Below are positions 33,672 to 42,614 of a stretch of 64,000 nt of DNA, in pieces. The stretch is taken from NCBI RefSeq assembly GCF_002754195.1, contig NZ_PEEU01000001.1:1674001-1738000 (forward strand), in the 5' to 3' direction. How positions within the stretch are numbered: the stretch's first letter is position 1; every line of letters begins with the position of its first letter. The translations under genes and the position numbers were made by a program. Below the pieces are notes generated by a model, which searched no databases, was not told the DNA's origin, and saw only the letters and a program-made list of their open reading frames with translations. The DNA is from Flavobacterium sp. 9. Lineage in GTDB: Bacteria; Bacteroidota; Bacteroidia; Flavobacteriales; Flavobacteriaceae.

Positions 33672-35030
33672 TTATTTCCAGCTTTGTTTATTATTTTCTC
33701 TTTCCAAAATTTCTCTGATTTTTCGTTCTTCCCAATTTGAGCTGTATCCAAAAACTTTAAAAGCATGCATTACAACTCCAAATCCCCAGCCTAAAGCCGA
33801 AAACCAAAACCATTGAAATCCGGGAGAAAAGGTCAAATTCACGAAGATCAAACAAGGAATCACGCAACAATATGAAATGACATTTGCATAAAATCCTTTT
33901 AATTCTTCTACTCTTTTTTTAGCTCTGAAATAAGCTTTATTTTCATCTGAATATTCTGCATTATTTTCCATAACCGTAATTTGTTTCGTTAAGATTGGAA
34001 TTTTAACTGTAAAAGTTTTTTCATTTTGTTCGATCAAAACTTTTCTATTAGTTACAATTCCGTATCGATTTACAATATTTTGCAATCCAACTCCTTGCCT
34101 GTCTTGTAGAACTTCTTTTTTCTGAAAATCATTCTGAATTGCCAAATAATCTCCATCAACAAAAATTCGAATATGTAATGGTTTTTGCTCGCTTACAACA
34201 TTATGTTTTACCGTATTTTCGAGTAAAAGCTGCAATGATAATGGAACCACTTTTGCATCCGGATTTATATTTGTTGTTGGCACTTCGTAAAATAAACTAT
34301 TCTCAAAACGCATTTTCAGCAAATTCATATATGTTTTTGCGAATGACAATTCATCTTCTACAGAAACCAATTCTTTGTCTTTTTGCTCTAAAACGTAGCG
34401 ATAAATTTTAGATAAAGAAGTCGTAAATCGTTGTGCATTATCCGGATTTTCTTCGATTAAAGAGCTTAAAACATTCAGGCTATTAAAAAGAAAATGCGGG
34501 TCAATTTGATTTTTTAAACTTTCGAATTTAGCATTTGCCGTTCCTGCGATAATCTTTTGTTGTGTTATTTCAAACTTAGAAGCTTGTTTCCATTTTACCA
34601 TAAAACTTCTGGCTTGCATGAAAGTCGAAACTCCTAACGAAAGAATGATATAAAAAACATGATTCCAAATCATTCTCTCTCCAAAAAAGTCTTCTATTGG
34701 TCGCTTTTGCACTACAATAAAAACAATATAATTTATTGCTAAAACGGCAGGGACAGTATATAAAACAGTGACTAAAATACCATAGTAAACTCTTAAATTT
34801 GTCTGTTCGAGCCAATCCCACTTTTTATCCAAAAGCACACTTAAAAAACCATTTCCAAATCCCAGCCCAAAAGAATAAAGAGAGCTTAATAAAAATGTTA
34901 GTAATACATTTTGAAAACTTAAACTGTCTCCCAAAAAAGCTGAGAAGATTACAGTAAAGACCATAGAGATTTTAAAACATACAATTGTTCCGCTTTTTAA
35001 ATCCGAAAATGCATTTCTATGATCTTTCAT
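33672..35030 (-). CDS. LytS/YpdA-type sensor histidine kinase with a C-terminal 2TM domain
   Basis: The protein has 452 residues. Four membrane helices occupy about 18-140. The His_kinase domain has ESLKNQIDPHFLFNSLNVLSSL with H179 as the likely phospho-acceptor, and the ATPase domain has LLLENTVKHNVV and DRQGVGLQNIVNRYG (about 260-345). After residue 355 a full 2TM domain is fused: YFRAKKRVEELKGFYANVISYC, ALGWGFGVVMHAFKVFG, NWEERKIREILERENNKQSWK. It should phosphorylate the LytTR regulator encoded 1.4 kb downstream in the same operon. The 2TM fusion ties the free 2TM proteins to this sensor. Confidence 0.92.
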   Translation of the reverse strand: MKDHRNAFSDLKSGTIVCFKISMVFTVIFSAFLGDSLSFQNVLLTFLLSSLYSFGLGFGNGFLSVLLDKKWDWLEQTNLRVYYGILVTVLYTVPAVLAINYIVFIVVQKRPIEDFFGERMIWNHVFYIILSLGVSTFMQARSFMVKWKQASKFEITQQKIIAGTANAKFESLKNQIDPHFLFNSLNVLSSLIEENPDNAQRFTTSLSKIYRYVLEQKDKELVSVEDELSFAKTYMNLLKMRFENSLFYEVPTTNINPDAKVVPLSLQLLLENTVKHNVVSEQKPLHIRIFVDGDYLAIQNDFQKKEVLQDRQGVGLQNIVNRYGIVTNRKVLIEQNEKTFTVKIPILTKQITVMENNAEYSDENKAYFRAKKRVEELKGFYANVISYCCVIPCLIFVNLTFSPGFQWFWFSALGWGFGVVMHAFKVFGYSSNWEERKIREILERENNKQSWK

Positions 35031-35053
35031 TTGTTAATCTGCTTTAATTAATT

Positions 35054-35677
35054 TTATTTTTTGCAATTTTTTTGAGTTTCCAAAGCTCTTTCTAATCCCC
35101 ATTTTGGAGAAAAAGGTGTTTCTGGTTTAAAAGTAGCGAAAAGTTCAATAGCTTTATCAACTTGCGCACAAAGTGGTTTTGTATCAACACCTGACCATTT
35201 TGCTCCTCCAATTTGATAATCAGCTTCTCCAAAAACAATTCGAGGATTATTTGGATCTATCGCTTTTCCTTTCGCGTAAGCTTCCATCACTTTAGCCGAA
35301 TATTTCATTCCGTTTGTCATTGGATCTGCAACAACCCAAGCCGTATAAATCAAAGCTTGCATCGCATATAACTCTGCATTATTTTGATCTTTAATAAATT
35401 CAACATCCAAAGCATCTTGTGCTTTTGTCAATAATAAATCAATTTTTGTTTTATCTTTTTCTGAAAACGCAGATGTAGTATTTACTAATGCAACATAATA
35501 GTTAGGCAAATAACTTGTTTTTTCTGCTGAAGCTATTCTTTCAAACAATGCCGAAGCTTCTGCATTTTTTCCTTCTTTCCAAAGCCCGAAAGCTTTTCCC
35601 ATTCCTTGTTCAAATTGTGTTTGCGCTGAGCTTATTCCTACTACAAATAATGCGATCAAAGTGATAATTTTTTTCAT
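35054..35677 (-). CDS. secreted TPR-like protein
   Basis: The protein has 207 residues with a clear signal peptide (MKKIITLIALFVVGISSAQT). The mature part looks all-helical with TPR-like features: GMGKAFGLWKEGKNAEASALFERIASAEK, LPNYYVALVN, and AELYAMQALIYTAW. It ends in CAQVDKAIELF and a Lys-rich C-terminal tail. Bacteroidota often encode such a protein beside a TonB-dependent receptor. It lies 23 bp upstream of the kinase gene and may be in the same transcript. Role unknown; it is probably periplasmic. Confidence 0.75.
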   Translation of the reverse strand: MKKIITLIALFVVGISSAQTQFEQGMGKAFGLWKEGKNAEASALFERIASAEKTSYLPNYYVALVNTTSAFSEKDKTKIDLLLTKAQDALDVEFIKDQNNAELYAMQALIYTAWVVADPMTNGMKYSAKVMEAYAKGKAIDPNNPRIVFGEADYQIGGAKWSGVDTKPLCAQVDKAIELFATFKPETPFSPKWGLERALETQKNCKK

Positions 35678-35716
35678 TTTATAAGTTATTTAAATGGTTA
35701 ATTTGTTAGTTATTTT

Positions 35717-36124
35717 TTATAATGTTATTTCAATTTTTGAATCTTTATCGACAACAAATTTAGCATCTTTATAAGAAGGAGGTCCCATAAATCCTCTGGC
35801 ATTGTTTGACGCTGCATAAGCTTCAGAAGGTATTCCCATCGAATTTCTATCCAGTTTTCCGTTATTGTTTTCATCGTGATACGTTGAAATTGCATATTCT
35901 CCTGTCGGAAGATTATCAAACGTTACAACTACTTGGTTATTTTTAATTTCAGAAGTAAGACTTTTATAAGTCGTTTTAAGAAATGTACCATCTGAGTTGT
36001 ACAAACCTACTTTTACAATTCCTGTATCATTTTTTAAACCTGAAACAGTAACAGTTAATTTTACATTTTGAGCAGACAATAAACTGCAAATAAATAATGT
36101 GATTATTGTAATAATTTTGGTCAT
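35717..36124 (-). CDS. DUF2141 domain secreted protein
   Basis: The protein has 135 residues: a signal peptide (about 1-18, ending LLSAQ) then a DUF2141 domain. Its signatures are LTVTVSGLKNDTGIVKVGLYNSDGTF, NLPTGEYAISTYHDENNNGKLDRNSMGIPSEAYAAS and the end GPPSYKDAKFVV. The DENNNGKLDRN segment looks like a calcium-binding loop. The function of the family is unknown. It is transcribed with the TPR-like gene, 39 bp apart, downstream of the TonB-dependent receptor. Confidence 0.88.
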   Translation of the reverse strand: MTKIITIITLFICSLLSAQNVKLTVTVSGLKNDTGIVKVGLYNSDGTFLKTTYKSLTSEIKNNQVVVTFDNLPTGEYAISTYHDENNNGKLDRNSMGIPSEAYAASNNARGFMGPPSYKDAKFVVDKDSKIEITL

Positions 36125-36413
36125 GATTTCTTTTTTTAAGTTACTAAGATTCTAAGGTTCTGAGGTTCTAAGTTTTTTTGTTGATGATTAAAACTCTTTT
36201 TTTAGTTTTTCACTTAGCGCCTTAGAACCTTAGCCGCTTAGTGACTTATTAATTTATACTTCAAAAGTATATCGGATTTTACTGTTTTAAAATTAAATGA
36301 TACTGAGTTGTTGAATTTGATGACTGAATTGTTTTTTTTAAGGTTCTAAGGTTCTGAGTTGCTAAGGTTCTAAGCTTTTTTCTTAGTAACTCAGAACCTT
36401 AGTAACTTAGCAA
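36125..36413. repeat. octamer-phased repeats flanking the receptor gene
   Basis: The 289-bp gap holds two inverted pairs of TTAGNAAC-type tracts: about 36137-36176 against 36210-36250, and about 36340-36375 against 36383-36412. Each could fold as a hairpin after the receptor gene on the minus strand. No gene is seen. Confidence 0.65.
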
Positions 36414-38579
36414 CTATAAATTTTTCAATTGATTCTCATTTTTATTCTGGCTAATCGTCCAGAAGAAACCTACGAAAAAGAATCTATCAGCGGTTGGTGT
36501 TACGGCTTGTCTGTTATAAACTCCGTTTGCATCCGGTAATTTTGCGTAATCGTATCCGTAGATATTTTTTGTTCCTATTACATTCGAAACAGAGAAATAC
36601 AAGATTTTTTGTGTTGTCAATAAATACGCCCAGTTAAAACTTAAACTATTATAGGTTTTAGTTTTCCCGCTCATAAATTGAGTTTGGTTTGGATCATTAT
36701 AAGGTCTTCCTGTTGTGAAACTGTTCGTGAAACCTATTTGCGATTTCCAATCTGTGATAAAGTACTTAGTTACAACTGACAAACTGTGATTAGCAATAAA
36801 ACTTGGTGTTGCCATCGTTGGAAAGTTCTTGTATTGTCTTTGTGAATCGATATAAGAATACGAAATCCAATATTCTAAGTTTTTATACAAATTGCTGTCT
36901 CTCCAAAATAAATCAAGTCCTTTTGCATATCCTGAACCGTTATTATTGAAAACCGAATTGTATTGAATGTCTTTTGTATCGTATTGAACCAAGTTACTGT
37001 AATCTTTATAATAAGCTTCTGCTCTAAAAGTTTGTCCAGGTTTTGTAAACTGATAATTTAAAATATAATGTTGTGCTTTTTCACTTTCAAACTGATGATA
37101 TTTAGAGTATTTAATATAATCAACAACCGGAGTCTGGCTAAAATCTCCATAAGCAAATGAAAACTGACTTGTTTTTGAAACTTTGTAAGCAATAGAAGCT
37201 CTTGGAGCGACATTGTTTTCATTTAATAAACTGTTGTTCGAATATCTCAAACCTACTTTCATCGCTAATTTTTTAGAGAATAAAATATCTCCTTCTGTAT
37301 AAAAAGCGGCAATATTAGAATCGTAACCATTTGCAACTTTAATAGCAATATTATCATCGAAATTTTCATTAAACTTTGTGATAAAATAATCAGCTCCAAA
37401 AGATAATTTAAAGTAGTTCGAAATGTTTTTTCTCAACTTCAATTTCAATTGCATCGCATTTTCGTTACTATCAACATCATTAATATCATACTTGATTTTG
37501 TTTTTGCTGTAACCGTAGCTAACTCCTGATGTAAGTTGCCATCCTGTTCCAAAATCTCCTTTGTAAGAAGCATTCAGGTAAAAATTATTATTGTTTAAAT
37601 CGGTTCTGATTGGATTTACAAAATTTACATTTTTCTGATTTAAGTCAAATTTCTCCGAATCGAAAGCAGCATAAAACTTAAAAATTCCTCTTTCGAAATT
37701 ATATCTGTAAACCGCTTCTCCACCCAAAGATTGGTAAGGATTATTCCAATCAACATTTTGCGGAATTGCAGCCTGATAAGGCGCAAGATTAATATAATTG
37801 GTATTGATACTAAAAGAGCTTTTTTTCCATTTTTGAGTATTTCCAACTCCTAAACCAACGGTCATTAAAGCAATATCTGTTTTATTTTGGTCCGGTTCAT
37901 CTTGTGTATTCAAAAGTAATACACTTGATAAAGCTTCTCCATATTCAGCAGAATAACCTCCTGTTGAAAATGCAATTCCGCTAAATAAGAAAGGTGAAAA
38001 TCTACTTCTTGTTGGTAAATTATTAGTCGTTGCACCATAAGGTTGTGCCACGCGAAGTCCGTCAACAAAGGTTTGCGTTTCGCTCGCTTCTCCTCCACGA
38101 ACAAATAAACGTCCGTCTTCGCCCACAGTTTGCGTTCCCGGCAAAGTTTGCAAGGCTGCAATAATATTTCCGGCAGAACCGGCAGTTGTAACAATGTCTA
38201 ATGGTTTTAAAACAGAAACTCTGGCTTTGTCTCCGGATTCTAATGTTCCTGCGGTAATAACTACGGCATCAAGAGCATTTACATTTTCTCTTAATTTAAC
38301 AGTTTGATTTTTGTAATTGGCAACATCAATTTCTGTTTTAAAAGTTTCATAAAGTAAAAAACTAACTACTATTGTTTGATTTCCTGTTGCAGTGGTTTCA
38401 AAAGAAAAATCTCCCGTTTCAGAACTTGTAGCTCCGTCATAAGCTCCGTCCAGATAGATATTTGCTCCCGGAACCGGTTTTCCTTTTTGATCTACAACTT
38501 TTCCAGAAATGACATTCTGAGCAAAAATAAAAGACGTTAAAAGTAAAAAAGTAATCGTAAAAAGTAATTTGGTTTTCAT
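36414..38579 (-). CDS. TonB-dependent receptor with carboxypeptidase-like regulatory domain
   Basis: The protein has 721 residues. Signal peptide 1-20 (ending SFIFAQ); carboxypeptidase-D regulatory-like domain about 21-100 (VISGKVVDQKGKPVPGANIYLDGAYDGATSSETGDFSFE). A plug domain comes next, with LQTLPGTQTVGEDGRLFVRGGEASETQTFVDGLRV. A 22-strand-type barrel ends in AVTPTADRFFFVGFFWTIS. It imports an unidentified ligand across the outer membrane using TonB energy. The barrel is on the short side for the family. No SusD-like partner follows; the next genes encode DUF2141 and TPR-like secreted proteins. Confidence 0.92.
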   Translation of the reverse strand: MKTKLLFTITFLLLTSFIFAQNVISGKVVDQKGKPVPGANIYLDGAYDGATSSETGDFSFETTATGNQTIVVSFLLYETFKTEIDVANYKNQTVKLRENVNALDAVVITAGTLESGDKARVSVLKPLDIVTTAGSAGNIIAALQTLPGTQTVGEDGRLFVRGGEASETQTFVDGLRVAQPYGATTNNLPTRSRFSPFLFSGIAFSTGGYSAEYGEALSSVLLLNTQDEPDQNKTDIALMTVGLGVGNTQKWKKSSFSINTNYINLAPYQAAIPQNVDWNNPYQSLGGEAVYRYNFERGIFKFYAAFDSEKFDLNQKNVNFVNPIRTDLNNNNFYLNASYKGDFGTGWQLTSGVSYGYSKNKIKYDINDVDSNENAMQLKLKLRKNISNYFKLSFGADYFITKFNENFDDNIAIKVANGYDSNIAAFYTEGDILFSKKLAMKVGLRYSNNSLLNENNVAPRASIAYKVSKTSQFSFAYGDFSQTPVVDYIKYSKYHQFESEKAQHYILNYQFTKPGQTFRAEAYYKDYSNLVQYDTKDIQYNSVFNNNGSGYAKGLDLFWRDSNLYKNLEYWISYSYIDSQRQYKNFPTMATPSFIANHSLSVVTKYFITDWKSQIGFTNSFTTGRPYNDPNQTQFMSGKTKTYNSLSFNWAYLLTTQKILYFSVSNVIGTKNIYGYDYAKLPDANGVYNRQAVTPTADRFFFVGFFWTISQNKNENQLKNL

Positions 38580-38599
38580 AACATTTGGTTTTGATGAGG

Positions 38600-38607
38600 C
38601 AAATGTA
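38600..38607 (-). promoter_or_regulatory. -7 element of the TonB-dependent receptor promoter
   Basis: On the minus strand the site reads TACATTTG, a perfect TAnnTTTG, 20 bp before the start codon. No clear TTG at the standard upstream spacing. Confidence 0.5.
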
Positions 38608-38719
38608 TTTTAACAATCTAAGTTAAAAAATATTAAATAACCCAATTGTAGAATTTCGAGGATGAGTTGTAAAATACTTATTTGTATCTTAGCTAACATG
38701 TTTCTAAAAACTATTAACT

Positions 38720-39178
38720 ATGTCAGAAAGTAAAAGAGTTTCGAATTTATATCAATCCATTTACAATGGAAATCCGTGGCTTGAGGTTACCTTAGCAGAT
38801 ACTTTAAAAGATGTTACTGCAGCTCAGGCTTATAAAAAAATCAATCCAAATTTAAACACGATTTGGGAAATTGTCAATCACTTAATCCAATGGAGAAGAA
38901 ATATATTAAGGCGTGTTCAGGGAGAAATAATTACAACTCCTGATCATAATTATTTTGTGCCAATCTTAGATTCGTCCGAACCAGCTTGGGAACAATCGCT
39001 GCAAAGTCTGGCAAAATCTCAGGAATTATGGAGCGCTTGTCTAAGTGATTTTAATGATGCTGATTTCGAGAAAATAGATCAAAATAATAATCATAATTTT
39101 TATGAAGATATCCACGGAATCATTCAGCATGATGTTTATCATTTAGGACAGATTGTTATTTTGAAGAAGTTACTATAG
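38720..39178 (+). CDS. DinB family protein
   Basis: A four-helix bundle of 152 residues of the DinB/YfiT metal-binding superfamily. Candidate metal ligands are the His in IVNHLIQWRRNILRR and the pair in IQHDVYHLGQIVILKK near the C terminus. The family acts as thiol-dependent transferases or is of unknown activity. It is a single gene transcribed away from the receptor. The downstream region is repeat DNA. Confidence 0.87.
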   Translation: MSESKRVSNLYQSIYNGNPWLEVTLADTLKDVTAAQAYKKINPNLNTIWEIVNHLIQWRRNILRRVQGEIITTPDHNYFVPILDSSEPAWEQSLQSLAKSQELWSACLSDFNDADFEKIDQNNNHNFYEDIHGIIQHDVYHLGQIVILKKLL

Positions 39179-39511
39179 TTGAAGATTTTTTTGCGCAATC
39201 TTGTCATTTCGACGAAGGAGACTCGAGCGATAGCGAACAGACGAAGTAAATCTCCGCAAGTAGCTCGACAAAGAGTGGAAACTGTGCTTTTTATGGCACG
39301 CGGATGACACTGATTCGCTATCGCGAAAACGCAGATTCGCACGGATTTTTATTTGAATTTTTGTCATTTCGAGGAACGAGAAATCACACTAGAAGCTCGA
39401 CAAAGATTGGGTTTTCGTTATGGAGTTTCTTACGGAGATTCCTCGTTCCTCGGAATGACAAAACTGAGAGTTATTTTTAAATAGAAAACATCTTTTTTAA
39501 TAAATATTCAC
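39179..39511. repeat. TGTCATTTCGA-type inverted-repeat elements
   Basis: The 333-bp gap contains no gene. A first unit (about 39205-39285) reads TGTCATTTCGACGAAGGAG and continues to TAGCTCGACAAAG. A second (39360-39462) is a near-perfect inverted repeat: TTTGTCATTTCGAGGAACGA... on the left against ...TCGTTCCTCGGAATGACAAA on the right. In between are fragments with GATTCGCTATCGCGAAAACGC, also found near 51940. Open frames here are by-products of the repeats. Confidence 0.7.
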
Positions 39512-39970
39512 ATGAAAAAATCAATCGTATTACTCGGATTTTTATTTATAAATGTCATCGGATTTTCTCAGCAAAAGGAAGTAAAATTCGACGAAAATCT
39601 GGCAAAATCATTACACGCTGACGAATACGGAATGAAGAAATATGTATTCTGTCTTTTGAAATCCGGAACAAATACAACGGCGTCTAAAGAAGAAACTAAA
39701 AAATTATTTGAAGGGCATATGGCCAATATTGGAAAACTTGCCAAAGAAGGAAAACTTGTCGTAGCCGGACCTTTCATGAAAAACGACAGAAATTATAGAG
39801 GAATCTATATTTTTAATGTTGAAACTATTGAAGAAGCGCTAGCATTAGTCGCCACAGATCCTGCAATACAAGCAAAATTACTTGAAGCCGAATTAACGCC
39901 TTGGTACGCAACGGCGGCTTTGCAGGAAACGCTAAAAATTCATGAAAAAATTGCCAAGACTAAAATGTAA
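39512..39970 (+). CDS. secreted YCII-related domain protein
   Basis: The protein has 152 residues with a signal peptide (about 1-19, ending IGFSQQ). It is followed by a YCII-related ferredoxin-like domain: KKYVFCLLKSGTN, HMANIGKLAKEGKLVVAGPF, YRGIYIFNVETIEEALALVATDPAIQAKLLEAELTPW. YCII proteins are dimeric alpha-beta barrels of uncertain function, some lyase-like; secreted versions are frequent in Bacteroidota. It is 12 bp upstream of an acetyltransferase gene. Confidence 0.88.
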   Translation: MKKSIVLLGFLFINVIGFSQQKEVKFDENLAKSLHADEYGMKKYVFCLLKSGTNTTASKEETKKLFEGHMANIGKLAKEGKLVVAGPFMKNDRNYRGIYIFNVETIEEALALVATDPAIQAKLLEAELTPWYATAALQETLKIHEKIAKTKM

Positions 39971-39982
39971 ATACCTTTTATA

Positions 39983-40555
39983 ATGACAGAAAAAGAAAAA
40001 ATGATCTCGGGAGAATATTATGTTGCAGGAGATCCTGTTTTAGTAAAAGAACGCCGAAAAGCTAAAAACCTACTCCATCGCTTAAACGTTGTCGAATATC
40101 GTTTGACAAAAAAAGCAAAAGAAATTCTAGCCGAATTAATTCCAAATACTGGTAAGAGTTTTTATATCGAGCCTCCGTTTCATTGTGATTATGGTTATAA
40201 TATTTCTTGTGGTGACAACGTTTATTTTAATGTAAATTGTGTTGTTCTGGATTGTGCGCCAGTAAATATTGGATCAAATGTATTTTTTGCTCCAAATGTT
40301 CAAATTTATACCGCAACACATCCGCTTGACGCTGAATTAAGAAAAACACTCGAAAATGCTTTGCCAATTTCTATTGGTGACGATTGCTGGATTGGCGGAA
40401 ATTCTGTAATTTGCCCTGGCGTAACCATAGGAAAAGGTTGTGTTATTGGCGCCGGATCTGTAGTTACAAAAGATATTCCGGATAACTCATTAGCCGTTGG
40501 AAATCCAGCGAAAGTAATTCGAAAATTAAATCAAGAACCTGAATCAAATTCATAA
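39983..40555 (+). CDS. maltose/galactoside O-acetyltransferase family (hexapeptide repeat)
   Basis: The protein has 190 residues. The N-terminal Mac domain reads EKMISGEYYVAGDPVLVKERRKAKNLLHRLN, followed by a left-handed beta-helix of hexapeptide repeats with CDYGYNISCGDNVYFN and the catalytic-His block YTATHPLDAELR. It closes with VTIGKGCVIGAGSVVTKDIPDNSLAVGNPAKVIRKL. It transfers acetyl from acetyl-CoA to a sugar hydroxyl; the natural acceptor is unclear. Its stop overlaps the start of the next gene (TAATG). Confidence 0.92.
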   Translation: MTEKEKMISGEYYVAGDPVLVKERRKAKNLLHRLNVVEYRLTKKAKEILAELIPNTGKSFYIEPPFHCDYGYNISCGDNVYFNVNCVVLDCAPVNIGSNVFFAPNVQIYTATHPLDAELRKTLENALPISIGDDCWIGGNSVICPGVTIGKGCVIGAGSVVTKDIPDNSLAVGNPAKVIRKLNQEPESNS

Positions 40556-40944
40556 TGCTTACTTTAAATAAAGTTCACCATATCGCCATTTTATGCTCGG
40601 ATTATCAAAAATCTAAAACTTTCTATACAGAAGTTTTGGGTTTAACAATTATTAGAGAAATATATCGTGAAGAACGCCAATCGTACAAACTTGATTTAGC
40701 TTTAAACGGCACTTATGTTGTTGAATTATTCTCATTTCCAGATCCGCCAAAAAGACCTTCAAGACCTGAAGCGGTTGGTTTGCGTCACTTAGCTTTTGAA
40801 GTAATTAATTTAGAAGAAACTATCGCTTTTTTGGATACCAAAAACATCGAATCAGAACCTATAAGAATTGATGAAACGACTGAAAAAAGATTCACTTTTA
40901 TTGCCGATCCTGATTTGTTGCCAATTGAGTTTTATGAAAGATAA
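40555..40944 (+). CDS. VOC family protein (glyoxalase-like)
   Basis: A single VOC module pair of 129 residues. It reads VHHIAILCSDYQKSKTFYTEVLGLTII, LDLALNGTYVVELFSF, GLRHLAFEVINLEETIAFL and FTFIADPDLLPIEFYE. The metal-binding positions H (VHHIA), E (YVVELF), H (LRHLAF) and E (LPIEFYE) are all present, as in YaeR/SMU.1112c-like lactoylglutathione lyase relatives. It overlaps the acetyltransferase gene by one base, so the two are coupled. Confidence 0.9.
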   Translation: MLTLNKVHHIAILCSDYQKSKTFYTEVLGLTIIREIYREERQSYKLDLALNGTYVVELFSFPDPPKRPSRPEAVGLRHLAFEVINLEETIAFLDTKNIESEPIRIDETTEKRFTFIADPDLLPIEFYER

Positions 40945-41101
40945 AAAGTAAGGTTCAGAGTTGCAAAGGTTCAAAGGGACAAAGGTTTTCTCATTTATGC
41001 GATTTCTCCCTTTGGTCGAAATGGCAAACTTACTTTTATATTATTATTTTAGCAAAACACAAAAACTTTGTCCCTTTGAACCTTTGTAACTTTGCACCTA
41101 A
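40945..41101. repeat. octamer-like repeat pair after the VOC gene
   Basis: GGTTCAGAGTTGCAAAGGTTCAAAGGGACAAAGG (about 40953-40987) faces CTTTGTCCCTTTGAACCTTTGTAACTTTGCACC (about 41066-41099). The two arms are nearly complementary, and could pair across about 80 nt. No gene is seen between the VOC and channel genes. Confidence 0.65.
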
Positions 41102-41204
41102 ATGCGCGCTATCCAAGAAAAAACACACTGAAAGAATTTTCCTGTTTTTATCAGTTTTAACACATTATATTGCATATTTTCTATTAAAAACCGAATTTGA
41201 TTCT

Positions 41205-41212
41205 TAATTTTG
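41205..41212 (+). promoter_or_regulatory. -7 element for the ClC channel gene
   Basis: TAATTTTG matches TAnnTTTG and lies 33 bp before the ATG at 41245. This argues against a TTG start at 41197. Confidence 0.45.
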
Positions 41213-41244
41213 TAATCCGCATAAAAAAAGTGCGATCACTTCTG

Positions 41245-42525
41245 ATGAACAAAACGGCGCAAATCAAAAAAAATCATCAATTTATTAAATTCCGAAAATT
41301 AGTTGTTGTTTCTATTCTAATAGGTTTTTTATCGGCCTTTCTCGGAATTTCACTTAAAAAAATTACAGAATACTACGAAGAAATCTTCTTTCATGAAGTT
41401 ACTGTACATCCATTATTGTATATTCTCTTCCCGGTTTTTGGATTGTCTGTGATTTATTTTCTAAGACATTATCTTTTTAAGAAAAAAGAAAACAAAGGAA
41501 TCAAGGAAGTTTTTGAAAGCACGAAATCAACTTCAAAAAATTTACCTTCTTATAAAATCCCATCTCACTTTATAAACGGATTAATAACAGTTGCTTTTGG
41601 AGGTTCTACCGGAATTGAGGTTTCTACCGTTGTCGCTTCAGCAACAATTGGTTCTGTAGCGCAGCAAAAGGAAAACATCTTTAGACAATACAAAACCGAA
41701 TTAATTTGTGCGGGAGTTGCTGCCGGAGTTACCGCTTTATTCAGCAGTCCAATTGCAGGAATCTTGTTTGCTCTGGAAGTTATTTCACGAAAAGTAACAA
41801 AAGCTTTTATTATTTCGAATCTAATTGCTGTTTCAATCGCATTCGGATTATTATCTATATTAAAAGAAGAACCATTATTTACGGTTTCGATTACAACCTG
41901 GCATTTAAGAGCGATTCCGTATTTTATTCTTTTAGGAATTTTGGCGGGAATAAATTCTGTTTACTTAACTCGTTGTGTCTTATTCTTTAAATCTCAATTT
42001 GGCAAAATCGACACTCATTATTACAAAATATTAATTGGTTCAGTAGTTTTGAGCGTTTCTTTATTCATCTTTCCGCAACTATACGGAGAAGGATATCACG
42101 CTATAAAAGGAATCTTTGGCAACACAAATGAAATTCCGTTAACGCTGACTTTAGCATTAACTTTTATCGGAATCTTGATTTTAAAACCAATTGTAACTTC
42201 GGTAACATTGGCTTCTGGTGGCGATGGCGGCGTTTTTGCTCCAAGTCTTTTTATTGGTGCATTTTTAGGTTTATTACTCGCTTCAGTTTTAAATAGTTTT
42301 TTCCATGTAAATGTAATTCCGGTTAATTTTATGATTATCGGAATGGCTGCTGTTTTAAGCGCCAGCATTCATGCGCCTTTTACAGCAATATTCCTGGTTT
42401 GTGGACTAACAAATGATTACACGTTATTTTTACCAATTTTAGTAGTTTGTTTAATTTCTAAATACACCGCAAAAATGATTTATCCATTTACCGTTTACTC
42501 TTATTCGCCAAGTTTAATAAAATAA
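41245..42525 (+). CDS. ClC family chloride channel/antiporter
   Basis: The protein has 426 residues from the ATG at 41245. It has multiple membrane helices with ClC signatures: FGGSTGIEVSTVVASATIGS, where GIEVS corresponds to the GREGP motif and keeps the gating Glu, FSSPIAGILFALEVI, and GGDGGVFAPSLFIGAFLG (GxFxP). The replacement of GP by VS after the Glu is unusual. No CBS domains follow, so it is the short form. It probably moves chloride or another anion across the inner membrane. An HPP-family membrane protein gene follows 89 bp downstream. Confidence 0.9.
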   Translation: MNKTAQIKKNHQFIKFRKLVVVSILIGFLSAFLGISLKKITEYYEEIFFHEVTVHPLLYILFPVFGLSVIYFLRHYLFKKKENKGIKEVFESTKSTSKNLPSYKIPSHFINGLITVAFGGSTGIEVSTVVASATIGSVAQQKENIFRQYKTELICAGVAAGVTALFSSPIAGILFALEVISRKVTKAFIISNLIAVSIAFGLLSILKEEPLFTVSITTWHLRAIPYFILLGILAGINSVYLTRCVLFFKSQFGKIDTHYYKILIGSVVLSVSLFIFPQLYGEGYHAIKGIFGNTNEIPLTLTLALTFIGILILKPIVTSVTLASGGDGGVFAPSLFIGAFLGLLLASVLNSFFHVNVIPVNFMIIGMAAVLSASIHAPFTAIFLVCGLTNDYTLFLPILVVCLISKYTAKMIYPFTVYSYSPSLIK

Positions 42526-42614
42526 AAAAAAGGACTTTGATTTTAAAATTTGACAGATAATTAATCTGTAACAAAAACAAATTTAGTTCTTAAGAATACG
42601 CAATAAAATACCAC

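Noticed and set aside
39139..39367. Two minus-strand open frames of 64-67 codons
   Set aside because: They lie in the TGTCATTTCGA repeat element and in the end of the DinB gene; composition is that of repeat DNA.
41197..41244. Upstream TTG start for the ClC protein
   Set aside because: It precedes a TAATTTTG element, and the added residues look like translated leader sequence.
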